DNA of 64,000 nt from Isoetes taiwanensis (GCA_021234155.1 JAJEKV010000330.1:252001-316000), one strand, 5' to 3'; numbered from the stretch's first letter, positions 39,343 through 51,116 are shown. Numbers and translations are program-made. The notes: a model not told the origin generated them from the sequence alone.

Positions 39343-39763
39343 CAAGAAGAAGAGATTGGAGAAGTAAATGCGGTTACAAGATCACAAAAGGTGGTTCAAG
39401 AACCAAGAGTAGTGCCAATTGCGGAGAAGACTAAGACCTCTTTTCCAAAGGCTTTGAAGGAACAAGCTTTGAAGGTGGCAACACCTAAGAAGGTGCAATT
39501 TAATGTCTTTGCCTACACGCAGTAGCCAGTCTATAGAAGAAAATCAGCCCATAGTGATGCCTCCGATGGTGGATGAGGAAATTCAAAATGAAGATGATGT
39601 GATCAGCCAAGTTTTGGCCACTAAGATCACACTTACTCTGGAGCAATTGATGCATTATTCTCCTAAGTTGTTGCAAGAGTTAGGAGGAAGAAGAAAATCA
39701 GAAATTTCAGTCCAACAAATTCCATCAAATGATACAAATCACAACAGGAGAAAGGTCATTTAG
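39343..39763 (+). pseudogene. Start of gypsy pol, truncated
   Basis: In frame after the gag stop is GEVNAVTRSQKVVQE. AVTRSQ is typical of the region before the protease in plant gypsy elements. A second frame (39503-39763) continues with an acidic linker. Sequence then changes abruptly at about 39762 to the CG-rich edge of the next block. No protease, RT or integrase remains, and none reappears after 59.1 kb. Confidence 0.65.
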
Positions 39764-40215
39764 CGACGTCTGGGTCACGTCTATGCGACGTCGACGACGC
39801 GGACACGACGTCGGCGGAGACATCGTCGCATGCGGCCCGCTGACACGTTTCTGAGGCGTGATGCGGACGACACGGGCGTGGACGCAGACGTCGCATGCGA
39901 CGTGTCACGTGGAATATACACGTGGAATATACACGTGGAATATACATGTGGAATATCAAAAATCCACGCAGTCGTAAAAGCCACGCATGCAGCCAGCGTC
40001 GACGCCGACGCCCGCAGACGTCGCAGCCATGTGTGCTATTTTTTAAAATACACACGTGGAATATAAAAAAAAATCCACGTGTGCCGTAAAAGCCACGTGT
40101 ATACATCGCATGCGACGTCACGCAAAAAAATTATGAAAATCCATGTGTAATTAGAAAAGCCACGTGGCAATAAAAAAAGCCACGTGGGTACGTCGCATGC
40201 GACGTGCAAGAAAAA
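39762..40215. repeat. Left subterminal motif array
   Basis: It contains GCGACGT motifs, three copies of the 16-nt palindrome (two exact, one with a mismatch), and a short tandem of ACACGTGGAATAT (about 39903-39950) with further CACGTGG motifs to 40187. The CACGTG core is also the plant G-box. Confidence 0.75.
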
Positions 40216-40261
40216 AAATAAAAAAAATGTTTGGCTTAGATAATTATTACAATATGATGTA

Positions 40262-40455
40262 CAAGGAGCAAAAAGGCATTTATATTTTTATATTTATATT
40301 TTTAAATAATCACAAAAGTATTTTTATATTTATATTTTTAAATAATCACAAAAGTATTTTTATATTTATATTTTTAAATAATCACAAACGTATTTTTCTA
40401 TTTATATTTTTAAATAATCACAAAAGTGAATTGTATTTATATTTTTAAGTAATCA
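40262..40455. repeat. About 37-bp AT-rich tandem repeat, five copies
   Basis: The unit contains TTTTTAAATAATCACAAAAG. The copies are almost identical. Confidence 0.9.
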
Positions 40456-40639
40456 CAAAAGACTCGTTAAGGGGAGTATCCACCCTTTTAGCCTAGAGCT
40501 AATCTCATCGATTCGAGTGGAGTAGTCATCCAGGTTAAAGGTTGCGATTGGATGGCCCTCCACCATAGTTTGCGTGATCCCTCACACCCCCGCCCCATGT
40601 CCTCGTCTAGGGCTTGATTCATCTCCGTCACTGCTTCCT

Positions 40640-42400
40640 ATAAAAACCAAAAGAATATGGCCCCGTGATGTGGGACAGTTCCCTCTTCGTATAACTGTTG
40701 ATACAGATAAACAGCTCCACGTTCCGTGGCTATTTTTACGTGCTGCTTGCTAGGGGGAAACCCGTATAGCCAGGTCTATGACAATATAACGAGTATTAGC
40801 TAATGACATTCTTATTAAAATTAATGTGAACTAATATAGCTCTTACGAATCTATGGTGAAACCCTTTGCGACCGCTGGAGCCCAAATGAGACGGCTTTCG
40901 TTCACTTTTAGTTGCTTTGTCAGTCCGAGCTCTATGTTTCTGTTCTGGATCCTTTGCACGTTCGAATGCAATCTGATTGCAAGGCGCACAACATTATCAC
41001 AAGTTAAAGTGAACGAATGGCAAAAAAAATAAGAAATACCTTGATATCTTCCTTGTGGAGATTAAGTGGTTTAGGGACTTTTGACCAATCGCCTCCAACT
41101 TTTTCGCAAGTCATCTTCAGTTCCTTGACCACTCTTTGCCTTTGACATAAATCGATAGATCAATGCAATATTAAAATAATAAAAACAAGACTATGACTAG
41201 GTCATGTACCTCCTTTTTCGTAGGAGCTCGCCCATCATCGAAGTGAGCTTCTTCCAGTTAAACTTCTTTACTTTTTCTATCTCTGGGAAACTCTGTTTCA
41301 TTTTATTTTTGACGCTCTCTATTTCGCGTTGGTCATAAGCGCCAGGCCACTCCCCTATACCGCGGGGAGGCCATAAACGAGAGATATTATTTCAGACCGC
41401 GTCCCTCAGTGTAGTATAAAAGACACTTCCCTCATCATCCCTCTTAGGAAGATCGTCCCTGAAGCATAAATGGTGGGTATATAAAAACGTGTTTATGTCT
41501 ACCGTCAATATACATATCCCGTCCCGATAAGAAACTTTTGAGCACTTTACAATTTATTCTAAGTGAAGAGAATGAACAAAACAACAAATTTAGATGACAA
41601 AGTACTAATATTTAAGGTTGATATCTTAAATAATATGTTCACATAACTTACATCAAAAAATTATTATTATTATGATAGTCGGGTATATTCGGGGCCAAAT
41701 CACCCGCAGACTTACGTGTCTATAACAAAGCAAAATGGACGCTCTTCTTCAGTGACACGACATCGTCGGGATCCGGACCTCTCCAGGTCAGGCGATTCAT
41801 GATGTTCTTGGGATCCCGAACCCTGTGATGATCGTCGCGATCTTGAACGTTGTCAGCCCGTTGCTCCACTACTTCTTGACCTGGGAAGTAATGAGAGAAT
41901 GAGCATCTTTAACATGCTGCAACCAAAGAAATGTTTGGTACGTAGTGGATATATATTTACCTGTTGAAATCTCCCTCCAAGTTCCTTGCACGGAAAAATA
42001 TGTTCCGCCTCTTGCCTAGAACGGGAGTCCATACTACGCCTACCGATCTCGATATTCTTCTTGCGAACGCGGAGGCCGATAATCAACACTATGTCGATGG
42101 GGAATAGGAGCGGGGAGGTCGCCTAACCGGGCGTTGGTGTCAAAGAGGCAAAATATACCGCAATTTGGTCTCTCTCGGTGGGAGACATGTTTACAGGAAG
42201 GCGGGGAGCGGGCGGAGGAGGCTGCGGCTACAAATATCATGCAAAAACAATTCATTTATTTATTATTTTATAAAAGCTATCTTAATACCCAAACCTCGGC
42301 GGGTGTAGTGACGGTGGAGGTTGGTCGCTTCGAACATTAGCACGATTGCCCCTACCTCGTGGAGTCCTCCTCCTATTTTGTCTAAAGTCTTCCCTTTCCT
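40640..42400 (-). pseudogene. Transposase_24/En-Spm-like plant transposon protein, multi-exon
   Basis: Short coding blocks on the minus strand, separated by AT-rich intron-like gaps. Reading leftward: EWPGAYDQREIESVKNKMKQ and FNWKKLTSMMGELLRKRR (about 41380-41215); QRQRVVKELKMTCEKVGGDW and KVPKPLNLHKEDIK (about 41150-41045); RTDKATKSERKPSHLGSSGR (about 40930-40870); and YGFPPSKQHVKIATERGAVY (about 40770-40640). The K-rich stretch followed by HLGS, then a block before a TH/ERGA-type motif, resembles the plant Ptta/En/Spm protein family. Exact splice sites were assigned only in part. An Arg-rich N-terminal frame lies near 42040-42255. Its role would be DNA binding at the transposon ends. Confidence 0.5.
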
Positions 42401-42949
42401 CTACACAACAAATTAAAACTCCATGCATAAACTTACATACCTAATTAGAGGGTAAAGCGTATAAAAACTATATAAATACTTACCTTCGTCTTCATCATTC
42501 TCCGTACGATTGCGATTACCTTTATTCATCGCCGAGAAAAATAGCACACCTAGATCAAAAGAAATTATGAGAGAAACATTTGATAACTATGAATGATATA
42601 GTTGCAATAATAGAATGATACTTACAAACCATACAGATGAAAAATAGTATTTTCATGGTTGAAATGTGCCACCAATGAGCCCGCAAACTTATCAAGTAGT
42701 CTTGACCGTCTTGGCCGGGGCGGGGGGGGAGACGATAATGCCATGAATATTGCATCAACGTAAAAGAGGGCCACAATGAGGAAGACCGCTAAGAATTGAG
42801 CCTCGCCATGACTATATATATTAATTTGAACATAACGAGAATTAGCGAGAGAAAAGCTTTGAACAAGTGTCTTTGAATAAATACCTAAATTTATATTCTT
42901 ATCTTCTTATTTATATTAGAAAAGTATCTCGTATATATTCTCGAACTCT

Positions 42950-43225
42950 AGGTTGCCATATTATCAGGCCATGTATCATGTCATACACCAAACCCTAAAT
43001 TATCCCACGTGGCATTTTTAGTGCCACATCATGAAACCCTACATTGCGTGTGGCACATCATCAAACCCTAGGTTGTGTCACGTGGCGACTTCGTATTGCC
43101 ACATCATAGTAAGTGCCATGTCATCAAACCCTAGCTTGCGTGTGACACATCATCAAACCCTAGATTGTGCCACATGGCATTTACAATCTAGGGTTTGATG
43201 ATGTAGCACACAAAACCTAGGGTTT
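42950..43225. repeat. Telo-box-containing tandem repeat
   Basis: AAACCCTA or its complement occurs about seven times in phrases like CACATCATCAAACCCTAG, alternating with GTGCCACATGGCA-type phrases. AAACCCTA is the plant telo-box (telomere-like) motif. The last copies are inverted. Confidence 0.7.
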
Positions 43226-43387
43226 GACGTCTGTAGCGACACTTTATCTACAAGTTATGATTAATAATTTATTTACCATTAATAATAATTTTTTTGATTA
43301 ATAAATTACTTTTTCCATTAGTAATTTTGAATAAAAAACATTTATTTGTTGCAACAAGCCTCAAATAGGAAGACAAAATTATATTAA

Positions 43388-44784
43388 TCACTTCTTGCAA
43401 GCATTTAACAGTAGCTTAGCCATCTCAAGTGGATCACCACACTTCATATGTCGTCTCTCTCTCACAACTATATCAGAAGAAAGCCTGCTTTTGCTTTTGA
43501 ACACATCGATGACACGAGCAATAGATGGGCGATCCATGTGCACCGGCTCTCTATCCATCATCATTTGGACCTTCATATGTTGGATGATGTCCAATGTGCT
43601 AGAGTATCGGTCGGTTGGGTTTATCTCAACACACAACCCCATAAGCCGCATTGCCTGGACAAAATCAAGGAGCATCTCGTAAATGTAGCCCAGGGAATAT
43701 ATGTCAGATATCTCATGCCCCCATGATGCTTGGTCATCGATGATGATGTAAAACTCTCTTCTCCCACCAAGGATATCGCACCGTTCCATCTTGTAGTGTA
43801 TAACGGCTCTTCAATTTGGGCATTCGCTCCTTGCAAAAAATGGAGGGCCGCGGTCCCAATCACCAATAGCCACCCACACATTTGTAAGGGAGTCATCAAA
43901 ATGGAGTTTGACCCTTTTGCAATTGAGCTTTTGTGTGTGTCCAACCGGAGCGTGGATGGCATAGACTCCTTACGCAAGAGCGAGAGCTATTTTACGGGAC
44001 GTACTTATACACAAGTCTCATTTTGGCTTTCTACTCCAAGACTTATCTTCATATCAGCCCTTCTTGGAGCACTATGCATTGCATTTGACCATCTCCTATA
44101 AGAAGAGAATTGGCTCGGGAAGATGGTCAAGTAATTCTGCAAAGGTTCCTCCATTTATGAATGGCAAGACTACCATTGGTCCCTCGTGGCTCATCTCCAC
44201 AAAGACCTCGAGGGGCAAGTCCAAGGGGTGTGGCCAATCTTTGGACTTGGGCTCTTGAAACGGATATACTTGTCGACCAACAACCATGATGCAGCTCTAT
44301 CTTGGCCTCTCCACACAATGCCAGTATAATAGTCATCTTGATTAAAGTACAGGGTTCCCAAGATCTGGATTTGGTATATCTGGTAGTCTTGTTTACTACC
44401 AATGCACTTTACAACTCCAACAGCATCCACAGGAATGCTGTCAATAAATGCAGCACATTTATCGTGAGCATGTAATGATAATCTAGCCCCTGCACCAATA
44501 GAGCTCCCACCATGGATAAGACTATCTAACTCCTTCACCTGTTCATCTTTGAGATTGCTACTGGCCATCTTGTGATCTTTGCATCGGACCTTTGCACTTC
44601 GCCACGAATTAGCCCATCGTCCCACGCATGCCTCAGCATAGGGGCTCATAAGTGGCACTTTATACTTAAGTAGCATCCTCAATTCTGGCTCAGGATTGCA
44701 AACCCAAGACTTTAAGTTCTTTCTCATCATATCTTCCAACTCGGACTCATGCTCGCCACCTCCCACATAATTAGGGACCGACAT
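43388..44784 (-). pseudogene. Divergent protein-kinase-like gene, frameshifted
   Basis: The first frame (44784-44191) encodes about 190 residues of unknown type, starting MSVPNYVGGGEHESELEDMM. Next come pieces that look like a kinase fold: SHEGPMVVLPFINGGTFAEL (hinge/N-lobe, about 44200-44130); KRVKLHFDDSLTNVWVAIGD then WDRG (about 43905-43845, in the position of the catalytic loop and a DFG-like turn, here DWDRG); and HEISDIYSLGYIYEMLL (about 43715-43665, the usual C-lobe DxxSLG block). The frame 43789-43388 carries the rest. Two or more frame breaks are needed. The key catalytic Asp of HRD is not seen, so it is likely inactive. It is probably a captured gene inside the transposon block. Confidence 0.5.
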
Positions 44785-45683
44785 TCTTTCTCAAGCGATG
44801 CTACAAAAGCGGTTAATTGATCATCGGTTTGCATATGTCGTTCGGCCTGTCTGGCTTTGATATTTGATTGATGAGGATGCGCCTAATTTCACTAAGCATC
44901 TCTCGTCCTTCGAGGCCATTTTATGCCTACAAACAAAACAAAATAATGAATACAAAAGCCAAGCATGCACAAAGTAAATGCAACATAATCTGACAATATC
45001 AAACATGTATGCGAGACCATATAATCATTACTTATAACACGCCCCTATGGCGACTAATACCTTATCAATCCCCCCCAAAAGCAAAAGCAAAAAAAAAAAG
45101 AAGAAGAAACAAGAAAAACTAAATAGGTTAGATTAGGGTATTCGTTAGGACCCACGGTCAATTTACATTCAGATTACTAGTTAATTAGTTAGCGAGATAG
45201 TCCGAGAAATTTAGTTAACTTTTTAACCAAAAACACTACCTAAACTTATCTTCGCACCTTGTTCGGATTAGTTAGCAAAATTAACTAAAATTAACTAAAT
45301 TAGAAATTAGCACTATAGAGGTCACTTTAAGTTTAGTTAATTGTGCTTATAATTTTTATGCCTTTGGCTAACTTAACTAGACATGTTGAAATAATTTAGT
45401 TAATTAGTTAAGTTATTTTTTTACCAAAGCTTTTAGTGCTAATTAGTATTACATTAAGCTAGCCTAACCTATTTTTTTTTTAACTAGCACTGGTGTGAAG
45501 GGAATCATCCGATTCGTTAACTTAACTTAACGATAAAAATAACTTAACTAAACTTGACCATGGGTGCGAATAGACCCTTACCGGATCAAAAGCTAGATTT
45601 GGCTAGATAATAGAGGAGGCTTTTGACTGATGGAATAAGCTAGATAGACTAGATTAGATCGGGCTGGATTAGGCTAGAGTATG
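44785..45683. other. Non-coding spacer
   Basis: A short open frame at 44821-45006 (-) may be the first exon of the kinase-like gene. From about 45120 to 45600 the sequence is rich in TTAGTTAA-type phrases with no coding signal. Confidence 0.35.
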
Positions 45684-46267
45684 ATTAGGACAGAACACGT
45701 GGTCCTCCCCACTCATGGTGGAGCCGACCATGCCCTTTCCCTAGCCACCTCTACAAAAAAAAAAAAAAAAATAAGAAATGTGGGACTAGGGCAGAACATC
45801 CGGGTCCCCTCCACTCATGGTGGAGCCGACCATGTCCTTGCCCTAGCTACCTCTAGCTAAAACCGACAATAAGCGTGAACTAAGGCCGAACACCGGTCCT
45901 CCCCACTCGTGGTGGAGCCCAGCCATGTCCTTGCCGTAGCCACATCTACCTAAGAATGAGAAGAAAAGTGGACTTGGACCCGGGACACCTAGTCCTCTCC
46001 ATGCAAGGTGGAGCCCATCGTGCCCTTGAACAAGCCACTACAATTTTATTTTAAACCTAAAAATAACAAGTGGAATTTATGATTGGGAAGTGGACTTGAA
46101 CCCAGGGTATGTGGTCCTCTCCACTCTAGATGGAGCCGACCAGTGCCCTTGAACAAGCCACTCATTAACCTAGGAAACATTTATGATTGTAGTGAAAGTG
46201 GACTTGAACCGGGCACATGGTCCTCCCACTCTAGGTGGAGCCGACCCGTGCCCTTGAACAAGCCACT
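45684..46267 (-). repeat. Tandem array of six tRNA-like units
   Basis: Six diverged units of about 75 bp, spaced 90-115 bp. On the minus strand they read like a short tRNA-derived promoter: AGTGGCTTGTTCAAGGGCA (A-box-like) and, about 45 nt later, GGTTCAAGTCC (a good B-box). The B-box is intact in the units near 46090 and 46197 and nearly so near 45970. It is lost in the three leftmost units. The units cannot fold as full tRNAs. They look like pieces of a tRNA-derived SINE. Confidence 0.5.
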
Positions 46268-46384
46268 CCATCAATTTTTTTTAACCTACTTAAAACTATA
46301 AAAAATAAAATGCAAGTGCGATCAACTACTTACCAAAAGAAGGATCGCTGCGTGTACAAGATCCTCGCGGGTCCAAATCGTAAT

Positions 46385-47345
46385 AGAAAGTCACGAAATG
46401 TATAACAAAGCATTAGAAGAATAAGAACAAAGAAGAAAAAGATCGAAGAAGAAAGAAAGGAAAAAAAAGGGGGGGGGGGATAGAAAATAAGAGATAGAAA
46501 TAAAACAAGAGAAAGAAATAAGAGAATAGAAGGGAAGAAATAAGGATAGAATAGAGAAGAAATAAGAGAAGAAACAAGAAAGAATGAAGAAAAATAAGAG
46601 GAAATAAGAGAAGGGAAGGGAATAGAATGGAAGGAAGAAATAAGAGAAGGGAAGGGAATAGAATGGAAGGAAGAAATAAGAGAAGGGATCGAATGGAAAG
46701 TGAGGAAGAAATGTGAAGAATAAGAAACAAATGAAGAATGAAGAAATGAAATTAAAAAGAATGAAGAATAAGAAATGAAAAAAATGAAGAATAAGGAAGG
46801 GAAGAGAAGAAAGAAATGGGGGAAGGGAGGGGAAAGAATGAGGAATGAGAAAGCATGAGAAAGAATGGAAATGAGAAAGCATGAGAAAGAAATGAGAAAG
46901 AAATGAGAAAGCATGAGAAAGAAATGAGAAAGCAAGAAATGAGAAAGAATGAGGAAGAATGAGAAAGAATGAGGAATAAAGAATGAGAAAGCATGAGGAA
47001 GAAAGAAATGAGAAAGAATGAGGAAGAAAGAATGAGAAAGATGAGAAAGAAATGAGGAAAGAAGAAATATGGGAAGAAAGAATGAGGAAAGAATGAAGCA
47101 TGGAAGGAGGAAGAAATGAAGCATGAGGAAGAATGAGGAAGAAATGAAGCATGAGGAAGAAATGAGGAGGAAGAAATGAAGCATGAGGAAGAAAGAAGGA
47201 GGAAGAAATGAAGCATGAGGAAGAATGAGGAGGAAGAAATGAAGCATGAGGAAGAAAGAAGGAGGAAGAATGAATGAGGCATGGAAGAATGGGAAGAAAA
47301 AAAATCAAGAACAAAGAAGAAGAGGAAGGAAAGGAAACCAAAAAA
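46385..47345. repeat. About 1-kb polypurine low-complexity tract
   Basis: The plus strand is almost all A and G, with recurring GAAGCATGAGGAAGAA and AAGAATGAGAAAG phrases. It gives spurious Ser/Phe/Leu-rich frames in three registers on the minus strand. Confidence 0.95.
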
Positions 47346-47659
47346 AGAGGAAGGTTGGGCATGCACCATTCAATCCAAAAAACCTATGCAATCAAGCTCT
47401 ATGCAATTAATTTGAGAGATATGACAGATTTTTGCAAGTGTAAAACTTAGCCAATACAATTTAAATTGGAGTTAAATATCTTAAGCATCAGAACTAACTT
47501 GACCATTCATAAAAAGATGGAGTACAAAATTCAAAACACAGATGCATAAGTCTATTTATAAATAAGCAACTTTGGGGAGTACATTGTGGAAAATAAAAAA
47601 GACCAATAACTAGATTCTTAATCAAATATACAGATAGTACATCTCTTTAAAAAAAACTT

Positions 47660-47811
47660 GAACTGAATTGAATTGAACTTTATCATCCACGAAGACCAAT
47701 CGGTCTGTGGAATTTAAACAAACAAAAAACAGCCAGCCTATTACTATCCAGGATTAAAAAACCCTCGCCCCAAAGGGTCTCTGAGGGAAAAAACCTTAGA
47801 AGTAATAGGCT
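47660..47811 (-). repeat. Retroposon 3'-end relic with paired hairpins and (AATTC)n tail
   Basis: The plus strand shows GAACTGAATTGAATTGAACT (tail), then the hairpin CCACGAAGACCAATCGGTCT, then 11-bp perfect arms AGCCTATTACT (47735-47745) and AGTAATAGGCT (47801-47811). The arms enclose a loop shared with 30450-30528. It is the best-preserved copy of the structure also seen at 20.3 kb. Confidence 0.6.
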
Positions 47812-47830
47812 TGTTGCGTAAATTGTCACA

Positions 47831-50800
47831 TCATCCTAAACTTAAGTTATATTTTGCTTTCTTCGCGTGTACTTTTGGAATCTTATGTTCCCGTATGGAT
47901 ATGATGTCTTTTCCCCTTGGTGGTGCATAGGACCAAAGAATACAACTTACTTTTTCTTTTCTTGGAGGATCAGAAGGATTCAAAACCCAAATCTTTTCCC
48001 AACAATTTTCATAAACTTCCTTTTCGCTTGGCTTTTTCTTTTTCCTCATATTCCATTTTGGAGCCCAATATTGAACTTCAATCCAATAGTTCTCTAGTCC
48101 AGGTTTATCATCATCCTTGGTAGGTGCACATCGAACCTCACCTAACCAAACTGGGTATACATCTAGATTGTCGGGTTTAATGAGAACAAAATACCCTTTT
48201 TTCACATCCTCTGTAACTGACCAATCCGGTAGGCCATGCCATTGGGTCAATGTTTTGCAAGGCCTCACCCACTTTCTCCCAATATATAATCACCTTCTGT
48301 AAAGAATCTTTCTTTGCTACACTCAGTGTTGGTTGTTGTAAAATGTCTTGCCAATGGCTAATAAATTGTTTAAGTCCTCTCATCAATGCTTCGTGATCTT
48401 TGGTGTTCTTGAACGGTGGGAGTGACAAAGGCTCGCCTTCAGGAATCATTACCTTACCATCTTTATCTCTTCTCCACATTTCATATCCATTGGTAGGGAT
48501 CCAATCTTGGTCTGTCGAACGCATCTTACATTGCATTATAGGAACACCTTCTTTAACCCAGAATTTGAATTGTAAGGGTTTGGAATGGCCTGTCAAAGCA
48601 AGGTTTCCTTCTGGCATATATGGCTCTACAAAGGATTTCCAATCTGGAACTTCATCAACTAAGAATGATATAGGTGATGGTTTTTTTGTACGTGCAAATA
48701 ACTCCATTAGTTGTGGCAACGTCGTTATTGATTCTCGTTGCAACAAAGAGGAGAACACTCCAAAGAAGGCATCCACATCATCATGTGTGTGACCAACCAT
48801 AAGAAACCCAACCTTCACAACCTCGAACACATTTTTCGCTGTCAAGAATGAGCATGCTTGAAATAGCCATCTATTCTTATTTTGGCTAAAGCAATTATCA
48901 AGTTGTAGACACAATTCTTGTGGTAGCTTTCTCCCCACTACTCCGTGAGATGTCTTATCTATAGTTGTCGAAGTGATTGGTTCCCTTCCAGAAAACTTTG
49001 CATTCTTTTCCATCTGTTTAGTTGCAACATGTGCCTCATCATTTAGAAGAGCTCCAAACAAAGCATTGCTACTGCTTTGCTCATTTGTAACACCTCTTTC
49101 TAAATTTCGGAGACATTTGAATATTGAGCCAACATGAAAATTCGGTCCATCTTCCCATAGATCTAATGAGAAATGACCATACACTCCTATTCCATGTCCA
49201 TGAGTCAACATTCCTGCTAGTGAGATCTTCAACTGTTGTGCATTAGCACAACTTTTAGGATTGGCTGCAATCTAGGCAAAAAGTTTTGTGTTGATCCATT
49301 TTATCGTGTATGATGCATAAATATCTATCGGGTTCCATTGAGGAAAATACCTCCACCGATAATAGATTGCCCTACGGGGATGTTTGCTCATTTCGATGTC
49401 GATGCATCTCATTTCTTAAAGCATTTCTTTGCTCGGGTACAACTGTACTTCTCAAAGCCTCTCGCGAATTGTATGCAAGTGTTACACTTTGAAAAGCTAT
49501 TATTCTTTGCCACCACCACATCACCTTTGAAATGCTTATTCCAGATTCGGCTAAAAGTCGACGAGAGATTGTTTCGCCCACCTATTTGTGTTAAAACAGT
49601 TGTTGACCTCTTGTAAGCACTCCTTTTTGAATGTATTGAGGTGGCAAGACACGCTTCACCTCTTTGTTCCCATGCTCATTCAATTTTGTCTTATGTGGCA
49701 TTGATTCAGCCATGTATTTAACAAAGTTATCAAACACTTCAATTGCCATCATAGTGTTGCTCCTAGTCTTGATAGTACCTGTATTCCCATGTACTGCTTT
49801 TCTTGCACCATCTCTGTATTCATTATGGTATCTATAAAAAGTGCTCTCCGCAAAACCAATCATGCATGTCACTGCTTCTCTGCATACCCATCTATTCTCT
49901 AATGGATATGTCATGTGACCTGTATTTGCATCTCTAATACTAGATCCAAACATGGAATACATTATATTCTTTTTGTCATTGGAAGTCTGGCTCCAAAACT
50001 TCTTCCGAATATTTTGTATTTCTTCGACAGAGAATTTAACTGTGCACCAAGAAGGACAACAAAGTCTTCCCCTTGTTTCTTGAACAATCTCCTTTGAAGA
50101 GTTACACTTTTTCAATGGTTTAGACATTTCTCCCTCATCTTTTCTCTTCAATTTTTGTTTTATTGCTTTCTTCACGGAGAAGTTAGCCTTTCTCTTCTTA
50201 TATGAAATAACATTCTCTGGAGACATTGAGAAAGAATGTTCTACAAGCTCACTATCTACATTGGCCCTGACCAATGTACTTCCATTTAGATGTAGGACGT
50301 GTTCTATTGGCCATCTCATCAAAGTAGAAATCTCAACCATGCCTTTGCATACACGACAATTGTTGCTCACATTGCTCTGCCTCATTGAGTTGTAATTAGG
50401 TAATAGCTGAGTAATAGCAACCCCGACAGTATCATCTCCAAGTGGCAAATCTTCGACTGCATCTAAAGGATCGCAATTACACATGATTGCAATTGCAAAT
50501 GTTTCTCCAGAACAAGAATGGATTAATCTAAACTTCTTGTTTTTCCACTCAGTCCTTTTTGAAAAAAGATTCGTATCCTCCTCAATAACTTGAACTGTAT
50601 TCTATTCTATTCTATTCTTCAAGGACTACACTTGGCATTGGGTTGGTATTTGGGTTGGTATTTTGTTCCTACATAAGGCATAATTTATTATCATTAGAAG
50701 ACATTTAAGAAAAGTAGAATTATATAAAGGAGAATATGAACTAACCGTCAATTTTCTTGATGTCTTTTAAAGGCCATGCCACAAAAGATCCTCTGACCTC

Positions 50801-51116
50801 TCCTATTGTTTTTGCATCAGGAGTCTCCTTTGGTAGATTCACATTTCCATGCACGGCCGTCTTCAGAGCTACCTTTGCCCATCCCATTTCTAATTCTTTA
50901 CAGTGAAGAAGTCCTCGTACCGCTATGATTGACCCCTTTGCAACCACGTTGCCCTCTACCAAGAGTTCAAACTCTAAAAAAAAATAAACAACAAAAATTA
51001 AAATATATATCAAACGGACTCAAGTCCGTGAACTCCAATGAAGGAAAATATGCATAATATTAACCTGGCTCGGGCTCCAAGCATACATTTCCCGTATCCA
51101 TTTTTGCGCTACCCAT
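47831..51116 (-). pseudogene. DUF8039-DUF7869-like transposase fusion gene, spliced, frameshifted
   Basis: Exons on the minus strand are 51116-51065, 50973-50746, and 50594 to about 49591, with GT-AG borders and matching phases, so translation runs through. The second exon is DUF8039-like (FELLVEGNVVAKGSIIAVRG ... IGEVRGSFVAWPLKDIKK), a domain of plant En/Spm-type elements. Exon 3 gives ENRWVCREAVTCMIGFAEST and LPPQYIQ. The rest needs frame changes near 49590, 49425, 49260 and 48235: FSRIWNKHFKGDVVVAKNNS; YLCIIHDKMDQHKT; ISLAGMLTHGHGIGVYGHFS; ELCLQLDNCFSQNKN; VGFLMVGHTHDDVDAFFG; and a C-terminal SH3-like region (GYFVLIKPDN ... VEVQYWAPKW). The Asp residues of HDKMD, LDNC and HTHDDVD are the presumed DDE-type catalytic residues. 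It would be the mobilising enzyme of the block. As read, it is broken. Confidence 0.7.
50746..51116 (-). CDS. DUF8039-like exons (exons 1-2 of the fusion gene)
   Basis: The start is the ATG at 51116-51114 (MGSAKMDTGNVCLEPEP). The 52-nt first exon ends CCAG, followed by GTTAAT. The intron ends TTTTTTTAG at 50974. The 228-nt second exon encodes the domain and ends at a GTTAG donor (50745). The phase (1 nt carried over) joins exon 3 at 50594 after an ACAG acceptor as GTT CAA GTT ATT GAG, with no stop. This junction is the basis for calling one fused gene. Confidence 0.65.

Noticed and set aside
45684-46267. True tRNA genes
   Set aside because: No complete cloverleaf: acceptor and anticodon stems do not pair. 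Only promoter-box-like parts remain.
46330-47369. Three overlapping minus-strand frames of up to 323 residues rich in Ser, Phe, Leu and His
   Set aside because: They arise from the polypurine tract, which contains few stops in any register. No domain and no codon bias of a real gene.
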